Source: Streptomyces sp. V1I1 (GTDB lineage Bacteria; Actinomycetota; Actinomycetes; Streptomycetales; Streptomycetaceae). Taken from it: a stretch of 64,000 bases of DNA. The translations under genes were made by a program, and so were the position numbers. Shown piece by piece: positions 34,977-44,658 of this stretch; position 1 is the stretch's first letter; every line of letters starts with the position of its first letter. The notes beneath the pieces were generated by a model. It saw nothing but the letters and a program-made list of their open reading frames with translations, was not told where the DNA came from and searched no databases. The stretch spans positions 2,164,501 through 2,228,500 of the forward strand of contig NZ_JAUSZH010000001.1 of the NCBI RefSeq assembly GCF_030817355.1, in the 5' to 3' direction.

Positions 34977-36340
34977 CCGTGAGCAAGGACCTCTCCAAAA
35001 CCGCCTACGACCACCTGTGGATGCACTTCACCCGCATGTCGTCGTACGAGAACGCACCCGTCCCCACCATAGTGCGCGGTGAGGGCACCTACATCTACGA
35101 CGACAAGGGCAAGCGCTACCTCGACGGCCTCGCCGGCCTCTTCGTGGTCAACGCCGGCCACGGCCGCGTAGAGCTCGCCGAGACCGCGTACAAGCAGGCG
35201 CAGGAGCTCGCCTTCTTCCCGGTGTGGTCCTACGCCCACCCGAAGGCCGTGGAACTCGCCGAGCGGCTCGCGCACCACGCCCCCGGCGACCTCAACAAGG
35301 TCTTCTTCACCACCGGCGGCGGCGAGGCCGTCGAGACCGCCTGGAAGCTGGCGAAGCAGTACTTCAAGCTGCAGGGCAAGTACACCAAGTACAAGGTCAT
35401 CTCACGTGCCGTCGCCTACCACGGCACCCCGCAGGGCGCCCTGTCCATCACCGGTCTGCCCGCGCTCAAGGCCCCCTTCGAGCCGCTTGTCCCCGGCGCT
35501 CACAAGGTGCCGAACACCAACATCTACCGCGCGCCGATCCACGGCGACGACCCGGAGGCCTTCGGCCGCTGGGCCGCCGACCAGATCGAGCAGCAGATCC
35601 TCTTCGAGGGCCCCGAGACGGTCGCGGCGGTCTTCCTGGAGCCGGTGCAGAACGCCGGTGGCTGCTTCCCGCCGCCGCCCGGGTACTTCCAGCGGGTCCG
35701 TGAGATCTGCGACCAGTACGACGTGCTGCTCGTGTCGGACGAGGTCATCTGTGCCTTCGGCCGGCTCGGCACGACGTTCGCCTGCGACAAGTTCGGCTAC
35801 GTACCGGACATGATCACCTGCGCCAAGGGCATGACCTCGGGCTACTCCCCGATCGGCGCGTGCATCATCTCCGACCGCCTCGCCGAGCCGTTCTACAAGG
35901 GCGACAACACCTTCCTGCACGGTTACACCTTCGGCGGCCACCCGGTCTCCGCCGCGGTGGGCCTGGCCAACCTCGACATCTTCGAGCGCGAGGGCCTCAA
36001 CCAGCACGTCCTGGACAACGAGGGCAACTTCCTGTCCACGCTGCAGAAGCTGCACGACCTGCCCATCGTCGGCGACGTCCGCGGAAACGGCTTCTTCTAC
36101 GGCATCGAGCTGGTGAAGGACAAGGTCACCAAGGAGTCCTTCACGGACGAGGAGACCGAGCGCGTGCTCTACGGCTTCCTCTCCAAGGCGCTGTACGAGA
36201 ACGGTCTGTACTGCCGGGCCGACGACCGCGGTGACCCGGTCGTGCAGCTGGCGCCGCCGCTGATCGCCGACCAGTCGACGTTCGACGAGATCGAGCAGAT
36301 TCTGCGTACGGTCCTCACGGAGGCCTGGACGAAGCTCTGA
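34961..36340 (+). CDS. Class III aminotransferase (polyamine or omega-amino acid--pyruvate type)
   Basis: The product has 459 residues from a GTG at 34961 (MGNPIAVSKDLSK), the start I recall for the Streptomyces family; GTG 34979 is possible. FFTTGGGEAVETAWKLAKQY, AYHGTPQGALSITG, LLVSDEVICAFGR and the PLP lysine in TCAKGMTSGYSP near residue 289 are intact. Relatives transfer amino groups from putrescine, cadaverine, beta-alanine or similar omega-amines to pyruvate. Overlap with the Lrp gene implies one transcript. A very stable hairpin ends the unit. Confidence 0.9.
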   Translation: MGNPIAVSKDLSKTAYDHLWMHFTRMSSYENAPVPTIVRGEGTYIYDDKGKRYLDGLAGLFVVNAGHGRVELAETAYKQAQELAFFPVWSYAHPKAVELAERLAHHAPGDLNKVFFTTGGGEAVETAWKLAKQYFKLQGKYTKYKVISRAVAYHGTPQGALSITGLPALKAPFEPLVPGAHKVPNTNIYRAPIHGDDPEAFGRWAADQIEQQILFEGPETVAAVFLEPVQNAGGCFPPPPGYFQRVREICDQYDVLLVSDEVICAFGRLGTTFACDKFGYVPDMITCAKGMTSGYSPIGACIISDRLAEPFYKGDNTFLHGYTFGGHPVSAAVGLANLDIFEREGLNQHVLDNEGNFLSTLQKLHDLPIVGDVRGNGFFYGIELVKDKVTKESFTDEETERVLYGFLSKALYENGLYCRADDRGDPVVQLAPPLIADQSTFDEIEQILRTVLTEAWTKL

Positions 36341-36361
36341 CCTTTGGTCGCTTACGGCAAA

Positions 36362-36422
36362 CGGCCCGGGGCACCCGCCATCTCATTCGGCCATCCGAGT
36401 GGGATGGGGTGCACCCGGGCCG
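36362..36422 (+). terminator. Very long hairpin terminator after the aminotransferase
   Basis: CGGCCCGGG (36362-36370) pairs with CCCGGGCCG (36414-36422); GCACC and GGTGC continue the stem; then CCATCTCATTCGG pairs with CCGAGTGGGATGG using two G-U pairs, closing on a CCAT loop. About 27 base pairs form over 61 bases. It starts 22 bp after the stop codon. Confidence 0.9.
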
Positions 36423-36536
36423 CGTGCTTCCCGATACGCCGGTTCTGAATCCATACCGTGCCGAGTGACCGATCGGCCCTGTCTTCGTTCCCCCGTACGG
36501 GGGAGGAGAAATCTGATCAGAACCGAGGTGTACGCC

Positions 36537-37265
36537 ATGGTGGCCCCGCCGGACAACGATGTGCTCTGGGCACGTTCCCTGCACCACTCCCACAACGGCT
36601 CGCCCGCGCTCGTCGGCGTATCGCTGGGTGTGCGCGAGGGCGAGATCCTCGCCGTGTACGGCCCGCGCGGCAGCGGAAAGACCACGCTGCTGCGGTGCCT
36701 GTCCGGCCAACTCGTCGCCGACAAGGGCGAGGTGTGGTTCAACAGCTCCCCCGTGCACACGCTGACCCCGCTGCTGCGCGAGCGGCTCCGGCGCCACCGG
36801 TTCGGCTGGATCGACCCCGAGCCGACGCTGGTCCCCGAGCTGACGGCGTGGGAGAACGCGGCCCTGCCGCTGCTGCTGCGCGGCGCGTCGCACCGCAAGG
36901 CGAAGGCCGCGGCGATGGAGTGGCTGGAGCGGCTCGACATCGGCGCGTGCGCCCGGCTGCGGCCGCATGCGCTGCTGCAGGCGCAGCGGCAGCGGGTCGC
37001 CACGGCGCGGGCGCTGGTCAGCACGCCGCTGGTGCTGTTCGCCGACGAGCCGACGGCGACGCTGCACCGCGCGGACGGGGCGGGGGTGCTGCGTACGTTG
37101 ATGGCCGCGGCCCGCTCGCACCGGATCACCGTCGTGCTCGCCACGCACGACCCGGAGGTGGCGACGCACGCGGACCGCTCGGTCACGCTCGTGGACGGCC
37201 GGCGCGTCAATTCGCTCGGGACCGCCGACGCGGAAGGCCGAGCCGAGTGCTCGCTCTCCGTCTAG
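36537..37265 (+). CDS. ABC transporter ATPase with degenerate signature motif
   Basis: The product has 242 residues from the ATG at 36537, with GAGGTG 8 bp upstream. Walker A (YGPRGSGKTTLL), Walker B (LVLFADEPTATL) and H-loop (ATHDPEV) are intact, in the MacB/LolD-type layout. The signature motif LSGGQ is replaced by LLQAQRQRVATARAL, so the two small glycines that contact ATP in the partner subunit are missing. The Q-loop region is also changed (GWIDPEPTLVPELTAWEN). It overlaps the permease gene by 19 bp. Activity may be reduced, or it may be regulatory. Confidence 0.85.
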   Translation: MVAPPDNDVLWARSLHHSHNGSPALVGVSLGVREGEILAVYGPRGSGKTTLLRCLSGQLVADKGEVWFNSSPVHTLTPLLRERLRRHRFGWIDPEPTLVPELTAWENAALPLLLRGASHRKAKAAAMEWLERLDIGACARLRPHALLQAQRQRVATARALVSTPLVLFADEPTATLHRADGAGVLRTLMAAARSHRITVVLATHDPEVATHADRSVTLVDGRRVNSLGTADAEGRAECSLSV

Positions 37266-38392
37266 CCCGCGGTACGCACCCTCTCGTCCTGCTGCGCCGG
37301 CTGATGGTGGCGGCGGCGTCGGCGGGTGTGGGCTTCCTGCTGCTGTGCACACTGACGTACGCGCTGTCCCATCCCACCGACTCGGGCACGTCAGGACTCC
37401 GGCTGCTCTGGTGCCTGATCCCGCTCGCGGCGACGGTGCACTTCGCGGTGGCGGTGGCGCGTACGGATCCGAGTACGCGGCCCAGGCCGGGCCTCTCGGC
37501 GGTCGGCCTGGGGCCCGCCAGGCTCACCGCGCTGGCCGCTGTCTCCACTGCCGTCTCGGGCACGCTCGGCAGCATGCTCGCGCTGCTCATCTTCCTTCAT
37601 CTGCGGGGCGATCTGACGGGGCTGCCGTTCGACGGGGCGACGGCCGAGCTGCTGGCCGCGGACCAGCCGCTGCCGCTGGCGGCAGCGCTGACGCTTCTCG
37701 CGCTGGTGCCGCTGCTGGCCTCGGTCGCCGCGGCACTGTCCCTGCGCCCGCGCCGGGTGCCCCCGCCGCCGGACGCGTCGTCCGCCGCGCCGACCGAGCT
37801 GCCGTGGGGCGTCGCGCTGATGGCCATTGGCATGGCCGTCGAGACATACGCGAACCGCGGCGGCGCCGGCTCACCGCTCCCCGTCCCGGGCGAGATCGAC
37901 GGCAACCCGGCCGGCGTCCTCGTCGGCTGGACCCTCACCGCCCTGGGCCTGGCCCTGGCGGGCCCGGGCATCACCCACTTCAGCGGCCGGCTCCTCCAGT
38001 CGCTGCGCCCGGGCGCGACCCGGCTACTGGCGGGCCGCATCCTGATGGAGGAATCCCGCCGCATCGGCCGCCCGCTCGGCGTGGTCTGCGCGGTCGCCTC
38101 GGCGGCGATCGAGGCCGCCAGGCTGTACGGCGGCACGGCCGAGCAGCCCATCGGCCTCCTGACGGGCCTGGGCACGGCACTGGTGATGACGTGCACGACG
38201 GCGACGCTGCTGGTCTCGGCCCTGGAGGCAAGGCAGACCCGCGCCACGAACACGGACTCCCTCCGCAGCATGGGCATCCCCGCGACGGTCCTGCGCAACG
38301 CAACCGCCCTGCGTGCGGCGACACTTCTGGCGGTCTTCGCCCCCCTGACGTGGGGGGTGACGGCCCTGGCAGCGGTCCCGTTCTCAAGCTGA
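37247..38392 (+). CDS. Membrane permease partner of the ABC ATPase
   Basis: The product has 381 residues from a GTG at 37247 inside the ATPase 3' end, with GGAAGG upstream. There are about eight hydrophobic segments (for example VAAASAGVGFLLLCTLTYAL, LPLAAALTLLALVPLLASVA, GVLVGWTLTALGLALAGPGI) and a late ETYANRGG loop. It resembles Streptomyces FtsX-like permeases that pair with MacB-type ATPases, but I see no clear FtsX extracellular domain. Substrate unknown. Confidence 0.78.
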   Translation: MLALRLARGTHPLVLLRRLMVAAASAGVGFLLLCTLTYALSHPTDSGTSGLRLLWCLIPLAATVHFAVAVARTDPSTRPRPGLSAVGLGPARLTALAAVSTAVSGTLGSMLALLIFLHLRGDLTGLPFDGATAELLAADQPLPLAAALTLLALVPLLASVAAALSLRPRRVPPPPDASSAAPTELPWGVALMAIGMAVETYANRGGAGSPLPVPGEIDGNPAGVLVGWTLTALGLALAGPGITHFSGRLLQSLRPGATRLLAGRILMEESRRIGRPLGVVCAVASAAIEAARLYGGTAEQPIGLLTGLGTALVMTCTTATLLVSALEARQTRATNTDSLRSMGIPATVLRNATALRAATLLAVFAPLTWGVTALAAVPFSS

Positions 38393-38480
38393 GCGCGGGG
38401 TGAGCGGCAGCCGGCTTACGCCGCCCCCGGGGGAAAGACCCGCCCCGCGCCGCCCCACCCGCAGGGCCTATCGTGGCCGC

Positions 38481-39608
38481 ATGGTGCATGGACACGGACC
38501 GCAAGCCCACAGCCACGACCGCGAGATCGAGACCCTCGAGGAGTTCGACCACGTCGTCGCCCACGGCTCACTCGTCGGGCACCGCGTCCAGTCCGTCGAT
38601 CTGACAGACCGCACCTTCGCCCTGGTCTCCGCCGACACCACCGGCGCGGTCTTCCTCGGCTGCCCCATGCAGCCAGACGCCGCCGCCAAGGTCAGGGCCG
38701 ACGGCGCGCTCGTCTTTCCGCCCGTCCCCGATCTGCCCTTTGACCCGTACCGCGGGCTCCTGTACTCCCCCGACGAGCTCTTCGAAGGCCTCGCCGCCGG
38801 CGGCTACGAAGCCACCCCCGACGCCCTCGCCTACGACTGGTTCCAGCGGACCAAGGCCGACGGCGACATCTTCGCCTCGATGCTCCGGTCGATCCACGAC
38901 GACGCGATCTCCGACGCCCTGGACGAACTCCTCGTCGGCGCCCGCGTCGTGGGCGTGATGGGCGGCCACGCGATGGCCCGCGGCACCGACGCGTACGCCG
39001 GCGCCGCCCGCCTCGGCCGGGCCCTCGCGAGGGCCGGGTTCACCGTCGCCACTGGCGGCGGACCCGGTGCGATGGAGGCCGCGAACCTCGGTGCGTACGC
39101 CGCCCCGCACCCCGACGAGATGCTCGACGAGGCGCTCGAACTCCTCTCCAAGGCCCCCTCCTACATCCCCTCGATCTCCGACTGGGCGGGCGCCGCCTTC
39201 GAGGTGCGGGACCGCTGGCCCGGCGGTGGTGACTCCGTCGGCATCCCCACCTGGTTCTACGGCCACGAGCCGCCGAACGCCTTCGCGGGCCACATCGGCA
39301 AGTATTTCGCCAACGCCACCCGCGAGGACGGCCTCCTCGCCCGCTCCAACGCCGGTGTGATCTTCCTGCCCGGCGCCGCCGGCACGGTCCAGGAGATTTT
39401 CGACAGCGCGACCCCGAACTACTACGAGTCCCGCGGCGAGCCGACCCCCATGGTCCTCGTCAACCGCACGCACTGGACGGAGCGGCTCCCCACCTGGCCG
39501 CTGCTCCAGTCCCTTGCGGCGGGCCGCTCGATGGAGTCCCGTATCGCGCTCGTCGACTCGGTCGACGAGGCGCCCGACGCGCTGCGCCGCCTCACCGGCC
39601 TCGGTTAA
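38481..39608 (+). CDS. LOG-family Rossmann nucleotide-binding protein
   Basis: The product has 375 residues from the ATG at 38481, without a strong ribosome binding site. VGVMGGHAMARGTDAYAGAARLG and VATGGGPGAMEAANLGAYAA match the LOG/YgdH fold. The second conserved motif, normally PGGxGTxxE, reads PGAAGTVQEIF. LOG proteins cleave nucleoside 5'-monophosphates to release the base (cytokinin activation or nucleotide salvage, as in PpnN). The extended N-terminus and altered motif leave the substrate uncertain. Confidence 0.8.
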   Translation: MVHGHGPQAHSHDREIETLEEFDHVVAHGSLVGHRVQSVDLTDRTFALVSADTTGAVFLGCPMQPDAAAKVRADGALVFPPVPDLPFDPYRGLLYSPDELFEGLAAGGYEATPDALAYDWFQRTKADGDIFASMLRSIHDDAISDALDELLVGARVVGVMGGHAMARGTDAYAGAARLGRALARAGFTVATGGGPGAMEAANLGAYAAPHPDEMLDEALELLSKAPSYIPSISDWAGAAFEVRDRWPGGGDSVGIPTWFYGHEPPNAFAGHIGKYFANATREDGLLARSNAGVIFLPGAAGTVQEIFDSATPNYYESRGEPTPMVLVNRTHWTERLPTWPLLQSLAAGRSMESRIALVDSVDEAPDALRRLTGLG

Positions 39609-39691
39609 CGAGCGGCACGAAAGCAGAAGCAACTTCCGGCCCCAAACTCACGTCTGGCAGTTGGACTGACCCCACGTGAACGGAGCCTCTG

Positions 39692-40612
39692 GTGCTGATC
39701 GGCCTACTGACCGCTGTCGCGGCCTCGATCTGTTACGGCACGGGGTCGGTGCTGCAAGCCGTGGGATCCCGCAAGGCCGCCCGCCGCGAGGCGGCCGCGT
39801 CGGGTGTCACCCAGCACGGCGGGCCGAGCCTGTCCTCCACCGCGCAGGCCGCGATGACCTGGGAGTTCATCGTCGGCACGATCCTGGACTTCGTCGGCTT
39901 CGGCCTGGGCGCACTGGCCGCCCGCCTGCTCCCGCTGTTCCTCTCGCAGACCGTGATCAGCGCGAATCTGGTGATCACGGCGGTGCTGAGCGTGAAGCTG
40001 CTGGGCATCAAGCTGAACCGCGCCGAGTGGACCTCGATCGCCGTCGTCTGCTCGGCCCTGGTGCTGCTGGCCACGGCCGCGGGCCCGGAGGGCAGCGGCC
40101 ACACCCCGATCGCGACCCACTGGTGGCTGCTGGCGATCTCGCTGCTGCTGATGGTCGGCGGCACCGTCGTCGTACGCCTCCTCGGCGCGCGCGCCGCGAT
40201 CCTGGCGGGTCTGCTGTCCGGCCTCGGCTTCGGCGCGCTGGGCGTCGGCGTACGCGTCCTGAACGGCATCGACCCCTTCGACCTGGGCGCCCTGCTCTCA
40301 GACCCGGCGCTGTACGCGATCCTGGTGGCCGGGATCGGCGGCATGTATCTGCACACCGTCGCCCTGCAGATCGGCTCGGTGAACGGCGCGACGGCGGCGC
40401 TGGTCGTGGGCGAGACCGTGCTGCCGGGCATGATCGGCGTGCTGTGGCTGGGCGACTCGTCCCGCCCCGGCTTCGCCTGGATGGCGATTCTCGGCTTCGT
40501 ACTGGCGGTGGCGGGAGCGGTCGCGGTGGCCTGGTTCGGCGCGCCCGAGGCCCATGGCACGGAGCCGCAGCCGGCGGACTCGCACCCCGATGAGCTGGTC
40601 TCCGTCCCCTAG
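39692..40612 (+). CDS. DMT/NIPA-like multi-spanning membrane protein
   Basis: The product has 306 residues from a GTG at 39692, with GGAG about 9 bp before it. It has nine to ten predicted helices; LLTAVAASICYGTGSVLQAVGS at the start and MYLHTVALQIGSVNGATAALVVGETVLPG later resemble drug/metabolite transporter (EamA) and magnesium-transporter NIPA proteins. The direction and substrate are not deducible. It converges on thiQ with a small hairpin between. Confidence 0.75.
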   Translation: MLIGLLTAVAASICYGTGSVLQAVGSRKAARREAAASGVTQHGGPSLSSTAQAAMTWEFIVGTILDFVGFGLGALAARLLPLFLSQTVISANLVITAVLSVKLLGIKLNRAEWTSIAVVCSALVLLATAAGPEGSGHTPIATHWWLLAISLLLMVGGTVVVRLLGARAAILAGLLSGLGFGALGVGVRVLNGIDPFDLGALLSDPALYAILVAGIGGMYLHTVALQIGSVNGATAALVVGETVLPGMIGVLWLGDSSRPGFAWMAILGFVLAVAGAVAVAWFGAPEAHGTEPQPADSHPDELVSVP

Positions 40613-40622
40613 CCGCCCGTCC

Positions 40623-40639
40623 ATCACCCGGCGGGTGAT
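40623..40639. terminator. Short hairpin between convergent DMT gene and thiQ
   Basis: ATCACCC and GGGTGAT form a perfect 7-bp stem with a 3-nt loop in the 57-bp gap between two converging genes. Confidence 0.5.
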
Positions 40640-40669
40640 CGACACTTCCCGCAGCGAGCAGCAAGTAGC

Positions 40670-41700
<1,031 letters not shown>

Positions 41701-41701
<1 letters not shown>

Positions 41702-43392
41702 CAGAACTCTCCGGAGGTCTTGTCGGTACGGATGCGTTCGAGGAGCAGTAGCGCCGCCGCGCACACCACCATCAAGATCGTGCTCAGCGCCATCGCCTGC
41801 CCGTAGTTGAGCTCACCGGGCCGGCCGAGAAGGCGCGCCACGGCCACCGGCAGCGTCGGGTTGTCGGGCCTGGCGATGAAGACGGTCGCCCCGAACTCGC
41901 CGAGCGACACGGCGAATGCGAACCCCGCGGCGATCAGCAGCGCCCGCCGCACCAACGGCAGATCCACCTCCCGCCACACACGCAGCGGGGACGCGCCGAG
42001 CACCGCCGCGGCCTCGCGCAGTCGTTCGTCCACCGCTCGCAGTACCGGCAGCATGATGCGTACGACGAAGGGCACGCCGACCAGCGCTTGGGCGAGGGGC
42101 ACCAGAATCCACGACCCGCGCAGATCGAGCGGCGGCTTGTCGAGGGTGATGAGGAACCCGAAGCCGACGGTCACCGCGGAGACGCCGAGCGGCAGCATCA
42201 GCAGCGCGTCGAAGCCGCGCACCAGCCGGCCGGCCTTCCGGGTGAGCGCGGCCGCGGCGAGACCGCCGACGGCGAGCGCGATGGCGGTCGCGACCAATGC
42301 GTAACTCAAGGAGTTCCACACGGCGTCGATGGGCGGCACGAGGAACGCCCCACCGCTCGCATCGCTGGAGGCGAGCGCCCGGTAGTAGCCGAAGCCATAG
42401 CCTCCGGGACCGTCGAAGGAGCGCTCGACCAGGACGCCGAGCGGGGCCAGGACCAGCAGCAGGATCGTGGCGAGCACCGCGCCGAGCAGCGCCCACTGTC
42501 CCGCGCCACGCGGTCGGCGCGCGGTCTGCGCCGGGTCCACCAGCTTCAGCGCGGTCTCCCGCCGCCGTACCGTCCGCGCGTGCACGGCGAGGATCGCGCC
42601 GACCGCGGCGAACTGCAGCAGCGTGAGCACCGCCGCCGTGGGCAGATCCAGCAGTTGAGCCGTCTGACGGTAGATCTCCACCTCAAGTGTGGAGAAGGCC
42701 GGCCCGCCGAGGATCAGTACGACGCCGAAGGAGGTGAAGGTGAACAGAAAGACCATCAGGGCGGCCGCTGCCACGGCGGGCGCGAGCGCGGGCAGCGTCA
42801 CCCGCCGCCAGGCCGCGAACCGCCCGGCGCCCAGGACTCGCGCGGCCTCCTCCTGACGCGGGTCGAGTTGCGACCACAGGCCGCCCACGGTCCGTACGAC
42901 CACCGCGTAGTTGAAGAAGACATGGGCGAGCAGGATCGCCCAGACGGTCGTGTCGAATCTGACGCCCCACAGCTCGTCGAGCAGTCCGCCGCGACCCAGC
43001 AGCGCCAGGAACGCCGTCCCTACGACGACGGTCGGCAGCACGAACGGAACGGTGACCACCGCCCGCAGCAGCCGCTTCCCGGGAAAGTCGAGGCGGGCGA
43101 AGACGTACGCACCGGGCAACGCGATCAGCAGGGTGAGCGTTGTGGAGGCGAGCGCCTGCCAGACGGTGAACCACAGCACCTGCTGAATGTCGGAGCGGCC
43201 CAGCACCTCGCCGATCCGCCCGAACTGCCATACCCCGTCGATCTCCAGACCGCGGCCGACGATCGCGACGACGGGATAGGCGAAGAAGACCGCGAAGAAC
43301 GCGACGGGCCCGGCCATCAGCCCGAGCCGCGCCGCATTCCCGCGGACGGACCTGCTTACTTCAGCACGAGCGAGGACCACGACTGGACCCAC
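41701..43392 (-). CDS. thiP: Thiamine ABC transporter permease (fused double permease)
   Basis: The product has about 563 residues. It has two permease halves, each with an EAA loop: EEAARVLGAGRFAAWRRVTLP and REAAAVLGASPLRVWREVDLP, and about 12 membrane helices, as in ThiP/FbpB proteins. The start is uncertain: GTG 43392 gives a 37-bp overlap with thiB, and GTG 43380 is equally possible; neither has a strong ribosome binding site. It forms the membrane channel for thiamine or its phosphates. Confidence 0.88.
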
Positions 43393-44447
43393 TGCTCACG
43401 GTTCTTGGCGATCTTGTCAGGTGCGACGGTCTCCGGCTTGTCGACGACCGCGCCGAACTTGGTGAACAGCTCGGGCAGCTTCGCGTCCTTGACCACCGGG
43501 TTCACGAACATGTTGAGCGGCATGTCCTCCTGGAACTTCTTGGAGACCAGGAAGTCCAGCAGGGCCTTGCCGCCCGCCTCGTTCTTCGCGCCGTCGAGAA
43601 GACCCGCGAACTCCGTCTGACGGAAGCAGGTTCCGGTCGCGACGCCGGTGGGCGCCTCGGTCGGCTGCGGCTTGGCGAAGAGCACCTCCGCGGGCGGGCT
43701 GGAGGCGTACGAGACGACCAGCGGCCGGTCCGCCTTGGCCTTCTTACCACCGGCCGAACCGGAGAACTCCTCGTTGTACGCCTGCTCCCAGCCGTCGACG
43801 ACCTTGACGCCGTTGGCCTTCAGCTTCTTCCAGTAGTCCTGCCAGCCTTCGTCGCCGTACCTGCCGACGCTGCCGAGGAGGAAGCCGAGACCGGGCGACG
43901 AGGTCGCGACATTCTCGGTGACGAGGAGGTTCTTGTACTCGGGCTTGATCAGGTCGTCGAAGGACTGCGGGGGCGCGAGCTTCTTGTCGGCGAAGTACTT
44001 CTTGTCGTAGTTGACGCAGATGTCGCCGGTGTCGACGGGCGTGACACGGTGCTTGTCCTTGTCGAGCTGCGCCTCGTCGGACACCTGGCCGAGGCCCTTG
44101 GCGGCGTACGGCGTGAACAGGTCGTTGTCGAGCGCCCGCGAAAGCAGGGTGTTGTCGACGCCGAAGAAGACATCGCCCTGCGGGGAGCCCTTGGTGAGGA
44201 TCTCCTTGTTGAGGGCCGCGCCCGCGTCACCGCTTTTGAGCACCTTGACCGTGTAGCCGGTCTCCTGGGTGAACTCCTTCAGCACGGCCGGGGAGGCGGC
44301 GAAGGAGTCATGGCTGACGAGCGTCACGGTCTTGGACTTCGAGCCGCCGGTGGAGGAGTCCTCGGACTCCCCGCCGCAGGCCGCGAGGGTCGAGATGCCG
44401 AGAGCGGCGGCGACGGCGGTAACCGTCAACTTCTTGGTGGTGCTCAC
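43356..44447 (-). CDS. thiB: Thiamine-binding lipoprotein
   Basis: The product has 363 residues from a GTG at 44447, with a clear AGGAGG site at 44455-44460. A signal peptide ends in the lipobox LAACGG. The mature protein is a periplasmic-binding-type fold (TVTLVSHDSFAASPAVLKEF, GVDNTLLSRAL), as in ThiB/iron-binding proteins. It delivers thiamine to ThiPQ. A TPP riboswitch and a 12-bp hairpin lie in its 5' leader. Confidence 0.92.
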   Translation of the reverse strand: MSTTKKLTVTAVAAALGISTLAACGGESEDSSTGGSKSKTVTLVSHDSFAASPAVLKEFTQETGYTVKVLKSGDAGAALNKEILTKGSPQGDVFFGVDNTLLSRALDNDLFTPYAAKGLGQVSDEAQLDKDKHRVTPVDTGDICVNYDKKYFADKKLAPPQSFDDLIKPEYKNLLVTENVATSSPGLGFLLGSVGRYGDEGWQDYWKKLKANGVKVVDGWEQAYNEEFSGSAGGKKAKADRPLVVSYASSPPAEVLFAKPQPTEAPTGVATGTCFRQTEFAGLLDGAKNEAGGKALLDFLVSKKFQEDMPLNMFVNPVVKDAKLPELFTKFGAVVDKPETVAPDKIAKNREQWVQSWSSLVLK

Positions 44448-44482
44448 TGAAATTCCTCCTGGAGTGACCAGGAAGAGACGCG

Positions 44483-44507
44483 GCCCTGCTCACAATGTGA
44501 GCAGGGC
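44483..44507 (-). terminator. Leader hairpin between TPP riboswitch and thiB
   Basis: GCCCTGCTCACA (44483-44494) and TGTGAGCAGGGC (44496-44507) are perfectly complementary around one base, giving a stable hairpin in practice of 10-11 pairs. It lies 25 bp after the riboswitch and 22 bp before the Shine-Dalgarno sequence. It is probably the expression platform (an intrinsic terminator or a ribosome-access element). Confidence 0.6.
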
Positions 44508-44531
44508 GCAACAGCTTGAGTGGTGACCGAA

Positions 44532-44632
44532 CTTCCTACCCAGAATGACCTGGGCAAGGTTCAGAGGGTCTGCGACCGCTGTGCTTGTTCATAGCGGTGG
44601 TCGCACTCTCAGCGCTGTGGCGCTCCCCTGTC
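44532..44632 (-). ncRNA. TPP riboswitch (THI element)
   Basis: Read on the minus strand the conserved blocks occur in order: CAGGGGAGCGCC, GCTGAGAGTGCG, GACCCTCTGAACCT, and the closing GGTCATTCTGGGTAGGAAG. These match the TPP aptamer with its CUGAGA and ACCUGA-like signatures. It controls thiB-thiP-thiQ, lowering expression when thiamine pyrophosphate is plentiful. Only 26 bp separate it from the rlmN stop codon. Confidence 0.95.
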
Positions 44633-44658
44633 GGAATATGTAAATGTCCGAGCCAAGA

